Below, one piece after another: positions 18,780 through 26,709 of a DNA stretch of 64,000 nucleotides (the first letter of the stretch is position 1; each line of letters starts with the position of its first letter). The stretch comes from CAXXOK01 sp963664595 (GTDB taxonomy: Bacteria > Bacillota > Clostridia > Christensenellales > Aristaeellaceae). A model generated the notes under the pieces. The model searched no databases. It was not told where the DNA came from and was given only the letters and a program-made list of their open reading frames with translations. Both the position numbers and the translations under genes were made by a program. The stretch lies in contig CAXXOK010000011.1 of assembly GCA_963664595.2 (NCBI GenBank), forward strand, positions 372,001 to 436,000. Reading direction: 5' to 3'.

Positions 18780-19243
18780 TCAAATTCCTCCTCATCCAGA
18801 AAGGTCGCGAGCTTTTTCCGGCCGCGGAACAGGCGGTTTTTCACCGTGCCCTGCGGCAGGCGCATCACTCGCGCCACCTCCTGCACACTCAGTCCCTCCA
18901 TGTAATACAGCGTAATCGGCAGCCGAAGGCCCTCCGCCAGCGAAGCGACCGCCTCGGCCAGAGGCCGGTCCTGCACAACGGGCGCGGGGATGCTATCATC
19001 CAGCACCACGGTGCGGAACCTGCGCTTTCGCAGGATATCCTTGCTGCAGTTGATTACGATGCGCGCCATCCAGCCCCGGAATGCCTGCTCCTCCTTGAGG
19101 GACCCCAGGCTTCGCCAGGCGCGTATCAGCGCGTCCTGCAGGGCGTCGGCGCAGTCCGCGTCGTTGTGCAGCACGGTAAAGGCAATTCGGTAGAGTGAAT
19201 CCTCCTGCTGCGTAACGGCGGCCGCAAAGGTTTGTTCGTCCAT
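18776..19243 (-). CDS. ECF RNA polymerase sigma factor
   Basis: This 155-residue sigma factor has region 2 (DCADALQDALIRAWRSL; FRGWMARIVINCSKDILRK) and region 4 (LRLPITLYYMEGLSVQEVARVM; GTVKNRLFRGRKKL). The ATG at 19243 is chosen because GGGAGG lies 5 bases upstream and the protein then starts MDEQTF as the family does; the open frame extends 30 codons further but has no ribosome site. It heads the minus-strand cassette with a DUF4179 protein and two secreted paralogs. Confidence 0.9.
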   Translation of the reverse strand: MDEQTFAAAVTQQEDSLYRIAFTVLHNDADCADALQDALIRAWRSLGSLKEEQAFRGWMARIVINCSKDILRKRRFRTVVLDDSIPAPVVQDRPLAEAVASLAEGLRLPITLYYMEGLSVQEVARVMRLPQGTVKNRLFRGRKKLATFLDEEEFE

Positions 19244-19279
19244 GAGAGCCTCCCTGTATTTGATAACCGGTTTCATCTC

Positions 19280-19308
19280 TAAAGACGCAAAGAACAACCC
19301 AATGGTAT
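19280..19308 (-). promoter_or_regulatory. ECF-type promoter before the minus-strand sigma cassette
   Basis: On the minus strand ATACC, 16 bases, CGTCTTTA. It ends 37 bases before the sigma start. The spacing equals that of the other ECF-linked promoters in the window. Confidence 0.5.
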
Positions 19309-19343
19309 GGATGAGAAGAATATAAATCATCATAACACGAAAA

Positions 19344-19364
19344 AGCCGCCCCGTTTGAGGCGGT
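19344..19364 (-). terminator. Distal copy of the terminator of the membrane-protein operon
   Basis: On the minus strand, hairpin GACCGCC-TCAAAC-GGGGCGGCT followed by TTTT. It repeats the hairpin at 19553-19574, with element A copy 6 between the two. Confidence 0.65.
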
Positions 19365-19370
19365 CCGAAA

Positions 19371-19546
19371 CATAAAAATGATGAGTCCAGAGCTTACAGC
19401 CCTTGTCAGGGTGCAGGGGTGAAACCCTTGCCTGGGTTCATGGTGAAGCCTTAACGCCTTGTATCGCATACATGATGCGAAGGTGAGCGTACCGCACCTC
19501 AGGCGCTACGAGGTGAGCGGCAATAACCACCCGAAGGGGGTTTAAC
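19371..19546 (+). repeat. Element A, diverged copy 6 (176 bp)
   Basis: It has the same overall length as the other copies and keeps GTCAGGGTGCAGGGGTGAAA, CCCTTGCC and AGGCGCTA, while much of the rest differs. It lies between two copies of the AGCCGCCCCGT hairpin that terminates the minus-strand operon ending at 19597. Its orientation is opposite to that gene, unlike copies 1-5. Confidence 0.75.
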
Positions 19547-19552
19547 AGAATA

Positions 19553-19574
19553 AGCCGCCCCGTATGGGACGGCT
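19553..19574 (-). terminator. Proximal terminator hairpin of the membrane-protein operon
   Basis: AGCCGTCCCATACGGGGCGGCT on the minus strand, in pieces AGCCGTCCC and GGGGCGGCT, just after the stop at 19597. It is duplicated at 19344-19364. Confidence 0.6.
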
Positions 19575-19596
19575 GCCTGCTGATCGTATTTCCGTG

Positions 19597-20142
19597 TCAC
19601 GGTTCATCTGTCTCAGGCGTTTCTTCTGTCTTGGCTGCATCGGCTGCATCGGACGGGGGCGGGGTAGGCGCGGGGCGCATCTGCTCCACATAATCGTTGA
19701 ACGACGCCTTGCCCTGGCTGTGCCACCACTCGTCATAATACCGCCAGTTTTCAAATCCGCGGGCAGGGCCGCGGTCCATGGGGCCGTTTTGCGCCGGATC
19801 GTGGTCTGCCGGGCCGGGATCCATGGGCCCATGCCCCATCGTGCCGCCGTACGCCCTGTCTCTGGGCGGTCTGGGCGGGTTGCAGCGTTTCTTCTCCTCG
19901 CTGTGCGAGCTGCCGCTAACGCCGCCGAAGAACAGCTTGGCCAGCACAAACAGGCCCACGCCCTGCCAGAATGTGATCGTCGGCAGGCCGAAGATCATCG
20001 GCATCAGCCAATTCCACAGCCATACGACCACCATGCCGAACAGCAGTCCGAGCCCCACCGCGGCCGCTGTGCCAAATACCGCATAAACCGGAATTCTAAC
20101 CCACGGCGACAGTTCCCGCCACCGTTCCCCATAATAACCCAT
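19597..20142 (-). CDS. Small membrane protein linked to a sigma factor
   Basis: This 181-residue protein has two membrane segments (about residues 17-45 and 55-75) containing WLWNWLMPMIFGLPTITFWQ, a motif seen in small sigma-factor-linked membrane proteins of several phyla, followed by a hydrophilic tail rich in Pro, Gly, Met and His (residues 85-125). The tail could bind metal, but that is a guess. It lies 15 bases after the sigma gene at 20158 and is presumably cotranscribed with it. It may act as its membrane partner. Confidence 0.7.
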   Translation of the reverse strand: MGYYGERWRELSPWVRIPVYAVFGTAAAVGLGLLFGMVVVWLWNWLMPMIFGLPTITFWQGVGLFVLAKLFFGGVSGSSHSEEKKRCNPPRPPRDRAYGGTMGHGPMDPGPADHDPAQNGPMDRGPARGFENWRYYDEWWHSQGKASFNDYVEQMRPAPTPPPSDAADAAKTEETPETDEP

Positions 20143-20157
20143 AGAGAGTCTCCTTCC

Positions 20158-20700
20158 CTATTCCCACTGGTCCCTGAGCCTGTCGCGCAGGGCCTTTACC
20201 GCCCTGCATTTTCTGGAAAGCAAGGTGCCCACCGGCTCCTGCCAGGCTTCGGACAGCTCCCGGAAGCTTTTGCCATGAAACTCGGTGGCGATCAGCACGG
20301 CGCGCTGGCTGGGCTCCAGCCCGTCCATGGCGGCGGACAGGGCCGTGAGCAGCTCCTTGCGCTCCACCCGGGCGATCACATCCTGCGTATAGTCCGGCAG
20401 CATCTCCTGCAGGGAAAACGCCGCGTCCTCGTCCGCGTAGCCATCCAGCGAAACGGTATGTGCCCTGTCGGCCTGGTAGTCCGCAATCCGGTTGCGCACG
20501 GAGCGGTAGGTGTAGGCGGCGATGTTTTCCACCGGCCCGCTGCGGTCCACCCGGCGTATCAGGCTGAGCATCACTTCCCGTACGATGTCCTCAGCGTCCA
20601 TATCGCTGATGCGGCCCACCCTGGCCTGTACGTACCGTTGAAGCCTGTCGCCCTCGGCGGCAAAGAATGCGAACAGCTTGCCGTGCTCGTCCTTCTTCAT
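20158..20700 (-). CDS. RNA polymerase sigma factor, sigma-70 family
   Basis: This 180-residue sigma factor has region 2 (DMDAEDIVREVMLSLIRRVD; AAYTYRSVRNRIADYQAD) and region 4 (LEPSQRAVLIATEFHGKSFRELSEAW; GTLLSRKCRAVKALRDRL). GAGGAGG lies 6 bases before the ATG. Membrane-protein genes flank it on both sides (21069 upstream and 20142 downstream), which suggests a membrane-linked signalling set distinct from the DUF4179 cassettes. The ACC-N16-CGWC motif was not found upstream. Confidence 0.88.
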   Translation of the reverse strand: MKKDEHGKLFAFFAAEGDRLQRYVQARVGRISDMDAEDIVREVMLSLIRRVDRSGPVENIAAYTYRSVRNRIADYQADRAHTVSLDGYADEDAAFSLQEMLPDYTQDVIARVERKELLTALSAAMDGLEPSQRAVLIATEFHGKSFRELSEAWQEPVGTLLSRKCRAVKALRDRLRDQWE

Positions 20701-20787
20701 GGGCGCCTCCTCTTTCCTTTCACACAGGTAAGACAGGAAATCAGGCGGTTTATTGCAGCGGTTACAAAATATTACGATAAAATTGTG

Positions 20788-21069
20788 TCACTGCGGTTCT
20801 TCCCCGCCGTTTTGCCGGCTGCGCCTTCTGCGCACCCTATGGCTGTTGCGGCCAATTCCGCCAAACACAATGCCCAGCAGCACCACAGCCCCCGCAATTT
20901 TCCAGATCGTCTCGGACAGCGCTCCCTCAGCCGCTCCGTTTTGCAGCAGTCTTCCCATCAGCTGGAAGCCCAGATAGCCCACACCGGCTATGGCAGCCAT
21001 GCCGAGCACCGTGTATACCGTTACCTGCAGCCACTGGGGCAGGCGCTGCCACCACTGTTTGAATGTCAT
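20788..21069 (-). CDS. Small two-segment membrane protein
   Basis: This 93-residue protein has membrane segments at about residues 16-40 and 52-72 and a basic tail (HRVRRRRSRQ). Its first segment (LPQWLQVTVYTVLGMAAIAG) resembles that of the protein at 19597 (SPWVRIPVYAVFGTAAAVG), so the two are probably related. GGGAGG precedes the ATG. It lies 87 bases upstream of the sigma gene on the same strand. No function is known. Confidence 0.65.
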   Translation of the reverse strand: MTFKQWWQRLPQWLQVTVYTVLGMAAIAGVGYLGFQLMGRLLQNGAAEGALSETIWKIAGAVVLLGIVFGGIGRNSHRVRRRRSRQNGGEEPQ

Positions 21070-21300
21070 CAGAAATCCTCCCTGTCGTCACGTTTCGCAT
21101 GTATTTCTTATGATATAAAGTATAGCATAGTTCAAAGTATTGATGTGATCGTTCGTTTGTATACCTGCGTTTCGGCGCTTATCACCGCATATCGCGGCCT
21201 GAACGGCCACCGCTATTTGCAAATTTTTCTACTTCATGCACTAAAAGCCGCTTTTACATCGTTTACTCCAATGGATAAATAGAAATAGGGGGTGCTCCAA

Positions 21301-22098
21301 TTGCAGAAAAAACAAAAGCATATACTCTGGGTTGCCCTGGTGATCGTCATGGTATTGGCCCTGTCGGCCGCCTCTGCCGCGCCTACACAAACGTTTGACG
21401 CGCTGATGACGGATTATGGCATTACACCGGAGGACGCGCAGGCGCACAGCCTGGCGGTGGCCGAAAGCGCAGAGGCGCTGGGCGTGGCCATCAGTGTGGA
21501 CGGCATCTATTACGACGGCGACCGTCTGCTGATCGGCTGGAAGACCGAGAACCTTCAGCCGGAGCAGCCGGTGCTGGTGCTGTATACCAACGTGCGCCTC
21601 GGCGGGATTTCCGTGGAAGCGGACGCCGATTATCCGCTTTCCCTATGGTGGCCGGAAGCCTTCGGGCTGTTCGTGACCGGCGATCCCATCAACGGCCTGA
21701 TGAAAGCGTTCTACTCTGAAAACGCAAAGGATTTTCTGCTCCAGGGCACACAGGAGGTAACCGCCGATTTTACAGTAAAGCGGCCCCAGAAGCCCATCGT
21801 TATCGTGGACGCGGACGTCCTGACCCCTTATGAGGACAAGGATACCGAAACCGACCGCCAGTCCATGCTCGCCGCGCTGGAAGCCTGCGGTGTAACCATT
21901 GCCCAGCCCGATGAAATGGATGTACAGACCTGGATGGACAACGGCTATCTGGTGGTCAACTACGGCGGGGAGTTTCTCAACACCGAGGGAACGACCAACG
22001 ATATGGTCGCGCTCAACGGCGAGGATCTGCTTGACGCCGATATCGTGGATATCACCCTGTCCTTCACGGTGGATTTCGACGCCCTGGCGGGAAACTAA
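21301..22098 (+). CDS. Secreted protein with DUF4179-like outer domain, copy 1
   Basis: This 265-residue protein has a signal peptide (ILWVALVIVMVLALSAASA) and then TQTFDALMTDYG. The segment DGIYYDGDRLLIGWKTEN resembles the YDG motif of the DUF4179 outer domains. The TTG at 21301 is favoured because AGGGGGTG lies about 8 bases upstream; a GTG at 21292 overlaps that site. It is a tandem paralog of the next gene. Function is unknown; it may be a free form of the DUF4179 sensing domain. Confidence 0.72.
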   Translation: MQKKQKHILWVALVIVMVLALSAASAAPTQTFDALMTDYGITPEDAQAHSLAVAESAEALGVAISVDGIYYDGDRLLIGWKTENLQPEQPVLVLYTNVRLGGISVEADADYPLSLWWPEAFGLFVTGDPINGLMKAFYSENAKDFLLQGTQEVTADFTVKRPQKPIVIVDADVLTPYEDKDTETDRQSMLAALEACGVTIAQPDEMDVQTWMDNGYLVVNYGGEFLNTEGTTNDMVALNGEDLLDADIVDITLSFTVDFDALAGN

Positions 22099-22125
22099 GC
22101 CTCTCCTTGCCAACAGGAACCCATA

Positions 22126-22165
22126 CCCAAAGAGGTCCGTGCTCTGCAGCACGGGCCTCTTTGGG
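22126..22165 (+). terminator. Long hairpin between the two tandem secreted-protein genes
   Basis: CCCAAAGAGG pairs with CCTCTTTGGG and the interior CCGTGCT with AGCACGG. The T run is inside the stem, so termination strength is uncertain. A promoter begins right after it. Confidence 0.65.
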
Positions 22166-22194
22166 TTGACAAGTCCTATCCGTCAGCGTTTAAT
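22166..22194 (+). promoter_or_regulatory. Sigma-A promoter of the second tandem secreted-protein gene
   Basis: TTGACA (22166-22171) and TTTAAT (22189-22194), 17 bases apart. Confidence 0.7.
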
Positions 22195-22235
22195 GAAAGC
22201 AACCTTACGATTTCACATACAGGCGGTGCTGCAAT

Positions 22236-23045
22236 ATGAGCTTCATAATGAAATCCATCCGGCATGGGATATTCCTTCTTCTTCTCCTCGCGCTGGCGCT
22301 GGCGGCTGCGGCCGCCTTCGCCGCCCCGGCGCAGACCTTTGATGCGCTGCTCGCGGACTATGGCCTGGACGCCGCCGACCCGCAGGTGCGGGCGCACATC
22401 CTCACGGCGGATGAAAGCATGGAGGTGCTGGATCTGGATCTGCGCCTGCAGGGGCTGTATTACGATGGACAGCGCCTGCTGCTTGGCTGGAATACCTACA
22501 GTCTGGAGCCGGAGTCCCCGTCGCTGGTCATCTGCCAGGGTATCACGATCGGCGGGGTTTCCGTGGGCGGGGATGCCGGGTTTCCCTGCGCGCAGTGGTG
22601 GCCGCGTGTGTTCGGCGTGGTCCCGGCCGGCGAGCCCGACAACGATTTTATGGGCGGATTTTATACGGATCAGGCGCGCGCCTATGGGTTACAGGGCACG
22701 CTTGAGATTGCCGCCGCCTTCACCGTTCTCCAACCCAAAAAGCCTTTGGTGGTGGTGGATGCGAATCTCCTGACCCCCAGCGGGGACGCGGCCGCCGAGG
22801 CGGACCGCCAGTCCCAGCTGACCTTGCTGGAGGAATACGGCATTCCCGTCGCCCAATCCGGCGATCTGGACGCAGCGGCCTGGCGCGCGCGGGGGTATCT
22901 CCCCATAAGCCGGGCCGGAGAACCGCTGATTCTGCAAGCGGCGGCGTACAGCCTTGATACCCTTTCCACCGCGCTCTACGCTGATACGGCGGAGTATACG
23001 CTTGCCCTCACTGTGGATTTTGACGCCCTCGCCGCCGGGCGGTAG
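22236..23045 (+). CDS. Secreted protein with DUF4179-like outer domain, copy 2
   Basis: This 269-residue protein has a signal peptide (HGIFLLLLLALALAAAAAFA) and runs parallel to the preceding gene: AQTFDALLADYGL, QGLYYDGQRLLLGWNTYSLEP, GGVSVGGDAGFP and a closing TVDFDALA. Function is unknown. The ribosome site is weak (GGCGGTG). It has its own promoter and terminates close to the convergent ABC exporter operon. The two genes probably arose by local duplication. Confidence 0.75.
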   Translation: MSFIMKSIRHGIFLLLLLALALAAAAAFAAPAQTFDALLADYGLDAADPQVRAHILTADESMEVLDLDLRLQGLYYDGQRLLLGWNTYSLEPESPSLVICQGITIGGVSVGGDAGFPCAQWWPRVFGVVPAGEPDNDFMGGFYTDQARAYGLQGTLEIAAAFTVLQPKKPLVVVDANLLTPSGDAAAEADRQSQLTLLEEYGIPVAQSGDLDAAAWRARGYLPISRAGEPLILQAAAYSLDTLSTALYADTAEYTLALTVDFDALAAGR

Positions 23046-23054
23046 TTTATCTCG

Positions 23055-24872
23055 TTACGAAACCTTTTCAAACTGGCTGTTGTACAGATCGGCATAGAAG
23101 CCGTTTTGCTTAAGCAGCTCCTCGTGGGTGCCGCTTTCGATGATATCGCCGTCGTTCATTACCATGATCAGATCGGCGTTGCGGATGGTGGACAGCCGGT
23201 GCGCGATGATGATGGATGTGCGCCCGACCATCAGCTGATCCATGGCTTCCTGCAACAGCTGCTCGGTGCGGGTATCCACGGAGCTGGTGGCCTCGTCCAG
23301 AATCAGCATCGGCGCGTTCTTGATCACGGCGCGCGCGATGGTCAACAGCTGACGCTGGCCCGCGGAGATATTGGCTTCCTCGTTCAAAACCGTATCATAC
23401 CCCTTGGACAGCGTGGAGATGAAGTGGTGCGCGCCGATGGATTTGCAGACCTTGATGATCTCCTCGTCGGTCACGTCCGGCTTGTTGTAGGCGATGTTCT
23501 GGCGGATGGTGCCCTCAAACATCCAGGTATCCTGCAGCACCATACAAAACAGCTCACGTACCTTCTCACGCGGCAGGGAATGGAGCGGAACGCCGTCCAC
23601 CAGAATTTCGCCGCTGTCCACATCGTAAAAGCGCATCAGCAGGTTTACCATGGTGGTTTTGCCCGCGCCCGTGGGGCCGACGATGGCAATCTTCTGCCCG
23701 GCCTTCACCTTGGCGGAGAAGTTGTGGATGATGGTCTTTTCCTTATCGTAGCCGAAGCGCACATTGCGGAATTCAATATCGCCCTTCACGTTTTCAAGGG
23801 ACAGATGCTTTTCGCTTTCGTCCGGCATTTCTTCCTCATCCAGAAACTCGAAGAAACGGTAGCTGGCCGCCGCGGTGGCCTGGAGGCTTGTGAAGGACTG
23901 GGCAATTTGCGACAGCGGCTGGGTGAACAGGCGGATGTAGATCATAAACGCCACGATCACGCCGAAGGTGATATCGCCGTTAAGCGCCATCACCGCGCCC
24001 ACCACACAAACGGCCACATAGCCCAGGTTGCCCACAAAGCGCATCAGCGGCATCATGATACCGGAGATGAACTGGGATTTCCACGCGCAGCTGAACAGCT
24101 TTTTATTCAGCCCGTCAAAGGTTTTGCCCAGCGGTTTTTCGGCGTTGTACACCTTCACCACGTTATGCCCGGCATACACCTCTTCCACATGCCCGTTGAT
24201 CTGGCCCAGAAGCTGCTGCTGCTTGGTAAAATACTTCTGCGAGCGCATCAGGATGAACGACATCAGGAAAAACCCGACCAGCGACGCGCCGATTGCCGTG
24301 AAGGCCAGCCGCCAGTCCGTGACAAACATCATGATGGTGGAACCCGCCAGCAGCGCCACGGCCGCCGTCAGGTTGCCGATGGACTGGTTCAGGGTTTGGC
24401 CCAGCGTATCGATATCGTTGGTTACGCGGGAGAGAATATCGCCGTAGCTGGTGGTATCGAAATACTTCAGCGGCAGGCGGTTGATTTTATGGGAGATATC
24501 CGTGCGCATGCCCTTGGTGATGCGCTGGGTGACCGTTGCCATGATAAAACCCTGCACGTACTGCAGCAGTGAGCTTGCACCGTAGTAAGCCACCAGCACC
24601 ATGGCGATGGCGGTTACGGCAGCCAGATCGATGGAGCCGAACATGCCGTTGGTAATGATATCGGTCAGCTCGCTGATGCGGTCCGGCCCGAGAATGGTGA
24701 ACACCGTGCCGCCAACCGCCGCCACAAGCGCCACCAGCACCGGCAGCCAGTATTTTTTGCAGTACCGGATCAGCTTGCCCCAGGTGGCGGAAAACTTATA
24801 TTTTTCGGCAGGCGCCATGGCGCCGTTCGCCCCGCGCCTCATGGGGCCGCCTCCCATTGGTCCGCTATGCAT
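23055..24872 (-). CDS. ABC exporter subunit, fused membrane and ATPase domains
   Basis: This 605-residue half-transporter has six membrane segments (residues about 35-345) and an ATPase domain from about 365: Walker A GPTGAGKTTMVNLL, signature ISAGQRQ, Walker B LILDEATSSVD and H-loop IIAHRLST. It overlaps the upstream partner gene by 8 bases (ATGCATAG). Together they make a heterodimeric exporter of unknown substrate, perhaps a drug, peptide or lipid. In such pairs one ATP site is degenerate; here that site would combine this subunit's altered signature with the partner's Gln H-loop. Confidence 0.9.
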   Translation of the reverse strand: MHSGPMGGGPMRRGANGAMAPAEKYKFSATWGKLIRYCKKYWLPVLVALVAAVGGTVFTILGPDRISELTDIITNGMFGSIDLAAVTAIAMVLVAYYGASSLLQYVQGFIMATVTQRITKGMRTDISHKINRLPLKYFDTTSYGDILSRVTNDIDTLGQTLNQSIGNLTAAVALLAGSTIMMFVTDWRLAFTAIGASLVGFFLMSFILMRSQKYFTKQQQLLGQINGHVEEVYAGHNVVKVYNAEKPLGKTFDGLNKKLFSCAWKSQFISGIMMPLMRFVGNLGYVAVCVVGAVMALNGDITFGVIVAFMIYIRLFTQPLSQIAQSFTSLQATAAASYRFFEFLDEEEMPDESEKHLSLENVKGDIEFRNVRFGYDKEKTIIHNFSAKVKAGQKIAIVGPTGAGKTTMVNLLMRFYDVDSGEILVDGVPLHSLPREKVRELFCMVLQDTWMFEGTIRQNIAYNKPDVTDEEIIKVCKSIGAHHFISTLSKGYDTVLNEEANISAGQRQLLTIARAVIKNAPMLILDEATSSVDTRTEQLLQEAMDQLMVGRTSIIIAHRLSTIRNADLIMVMNDGDIIESGTHEELLKQNGFYADLYNSQFEKVS

Positions 24873-26625
24873 AATTCAATTCCTCCTTGGAAAGCTGCGT
24901 GGAGGCAATCTCCTGATACACCTTGCACTCCTTAAGCAGCGAGTCGTGTGTGCCGATGCCCACTACCCGTCCCTGATCCAGCACGATAATCTTATCCGCG
25001 TGGCGGATGGTGCCGATGCGCTGGGTTACGATAAAGGTGGTGGAGCCGATGGTCTGCTCGGCCAGCTGTTTGCGAAGCTCCCGGTCGGTTTTATAGTCCA
25101 GCGCCGAGAACGATTCGTCAAAGATTAAAATCTCCGCCTCGCGGCACACGGCGCGGGCGATGGCCACGCGCTGCTTCTGCCCGCCGGACAGGTTGGTGCC
25201 CCCCTGCGACACATGGGCATCATAGCCGCCGTCCAGCTTGTCGATAAACTCCGCGGCCTGCGCCACGACGGCCGCATCGCGGATATCATCGGCATCGGGC
25301 GGGTTGCCCACGTTTTCGCCAAAGGCGATGTTGGAGGCTACCGTGCCCGAGAACAGCACCGCGCGCTGGGGCACATAGCCGATCTTGTTGTGCAGATCCT
25401 CCTGCCGGTAGTCGCGGATATCCTGTCCATCGATCAGGATCGCGCCCTCAGTGGGATCATAAAAGCGGGGAATCAGGTTAATCAGCGTGCTTTTGCCGCT
25501 GCCCGTGGAGCCGATAAAGGCCACAGTCTCGCCCGCGTTGGCGGTAAAGGACACGTTTTTGAGCACATACTCGTCCGCCTGCGGGTACTTAAAGCTCACA
25601 TCGCGGAACTCCACCTGCCCCGTGCCCCAGGAAGGCGCGGCCTTTTCGCCGTCCTTGATATGGGTCTGGGTGTCCAGCACTTCATTGATGCGGCGGGCTG
25701 ACACGGCGGCGCGGGGCAGCATGATGAAGATCATAACCATCATCACAAACGCCATCACGATCTGCATAGCGTAATTGATGTACACCACCATATCCGAAAA
25801 CAGGGAGATCCGGCCCATAAAGCCCGCGTCGTTGATCAGCACCGCGCCGATCCAGTAGATGGAAAGCATCAGGCCGTTCATTACCAGCGTCATGCCGGGC
25901 ATCATGATGGCCATCAGGCGGCTGGTGAACAGGTTGGTCCGGGTCAGCTCCCCATTGGCCTTTTCAAACTTTGCTTCCTGGTATTCCTCGGCGTTATAGG
26001 CGCGCACCACGCGCACGCCGGTCAGGTTTTCGCGGGTCGCGCTGTTCAGCTTGTCGGTCAGGGATTGGATGATCTTGAATTTCGGCAGGGCAAACACCAC
26101 CAGCACCGTAACCAGCAGCAGCATGAACGCCACGGAAACCCCGGTCGCCATCGACCATTGCCAGTTCTTGCCCGCGATTTTCGCCAGCGCCATCCCGGCC
26201 ATGAGCGGCGCGCGGATGAGCACCTGTAAACCCATGGCAATCAGCATCTGCACCTGTGTGATATCGTTGGTGGAGCGGGTGATCAGGCTGGAGGTGGAAA
26301 AGCGGTTGATCTCCTCCATGGAAAACGCCTCCACCTTAGCGTACAGGCCCGCGCGCACCCGAAACGCCACGCTTGCCGCAATACGCGCCGCAAAAAAGCC
26401 CACCATGACCGCCGTTGCAAGGCTGCCCAGCGCGCACAGCAGCATTTTGCCGCCCGCACGCCAGATGTCCGCAACCGAATCGGTGGAGGCCTGCAGCAGC
26501 GTGGTAATCTCCCGCATATAGTCCGGCAGTTTTAAATCCAGCCACACCTGCGCGTATACGAACACGATACTCAACAGTACCAGTGCCCATTCCTTTTTGC
26601 GCAGGTGCTTAAAAATACTTAGCAT
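24865..26625 (-). CDS. ABC exporter subunit with altered H-loop
   Basis: This 586-residue half-transporter has membrane segments in residues 15-310 and an ATPase domain with Walker A GSTGSGKSTLINLI, signature LSGGQKQRVAIARA, Walker B ILIFDESFSALD and VTQRIGT where the H-loop histidine is replaced by Gln. It is the first gene of the exporter pair, following the histidine kinase after 84 bases that contain a direct repeat suited to an OmpR-type regulator. Its regulation by the adjacent two-component system is therefore likely. Confidence 0.9.
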   Translation of the reverse strand: MLSIFKHLRKKEWALVLLSIVFVYAQVWLDLKLPDYMREITTLLQASTDSVADIWRAGGKMLLCALGSLATAVMVGFFAARIAASVAFRVRAGLYAKVEAFSMEEINRFSTSSLITRSTNDITQVQMLIAMGLQVLIRAPLMAGMALAKIAGKNWQWSMATGVSVAFMLLLVTVLVVFALPKFKIIQSLTDKLNSATRENLTGVRVVRAYNAEEYQEAKFEKANGELTRTNLFTSRLMAIMMPGMTLVMNGLMLSIYWIGAVLINDAGFMGRISLFSDMVVYINYAMQIVMAFVMMVMIFIMLPRAAVSARRINEVLDTQTHIKDGEKAAPSWGTGQVEFRDVSFKYPQADEYVLKNVSFTANAGETVAFIGSTGSGKSTLINLIPRFYDPTEGAILIDGQDIRDYRQEDLHNKIGYVPQRAVLFSGTVASNIAFGENVGNPPDADDIRDAAVVAQAAEFIDKLDGGYDAHVSQGGTNLSGGQKQRVAIARAVCREAEILIFDESFSALDYKTDRELRKQLAEQTIGSTTFIVTQRIGTIRHADKIIVLDQGRVVGIGTHDSLLKECKVYQEIASTQLSKEELNYA

Positions 26626-26669
26626 ACACTACCCCTTCCTTGGTGTTGATGGGCAGAGCATACCGCTGA

Positions 26670-26689
26670 AATCTAAACGGAATCTAAAC
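26670..26689 (-). promoter_or_regulatory. Direct repeat, probable response-regulator box before the ABC exporter
   Basis: The plus strand carries AATCTAAAC twice, at 26670-26678 and 26681-26689, a period of 11 bases (minus strand GTTTAGATT twice). TATGCT on the minus strand just downstream could be the -10 box. OmpR-family regulators bind such repeats, placing this as an activation site for the exporter. Confidence 0.6.
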
Positions 26690-26709
26690 AGCGGGTCCTT
26701 ATTCTATTT

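Noticed and set aside
21110..21135. Minus-strand promoter TTGAAC...TATCAT before the small membrane protein
   Set aside because: The spacer is only 14 bases, too short for a sigma-A promoter.
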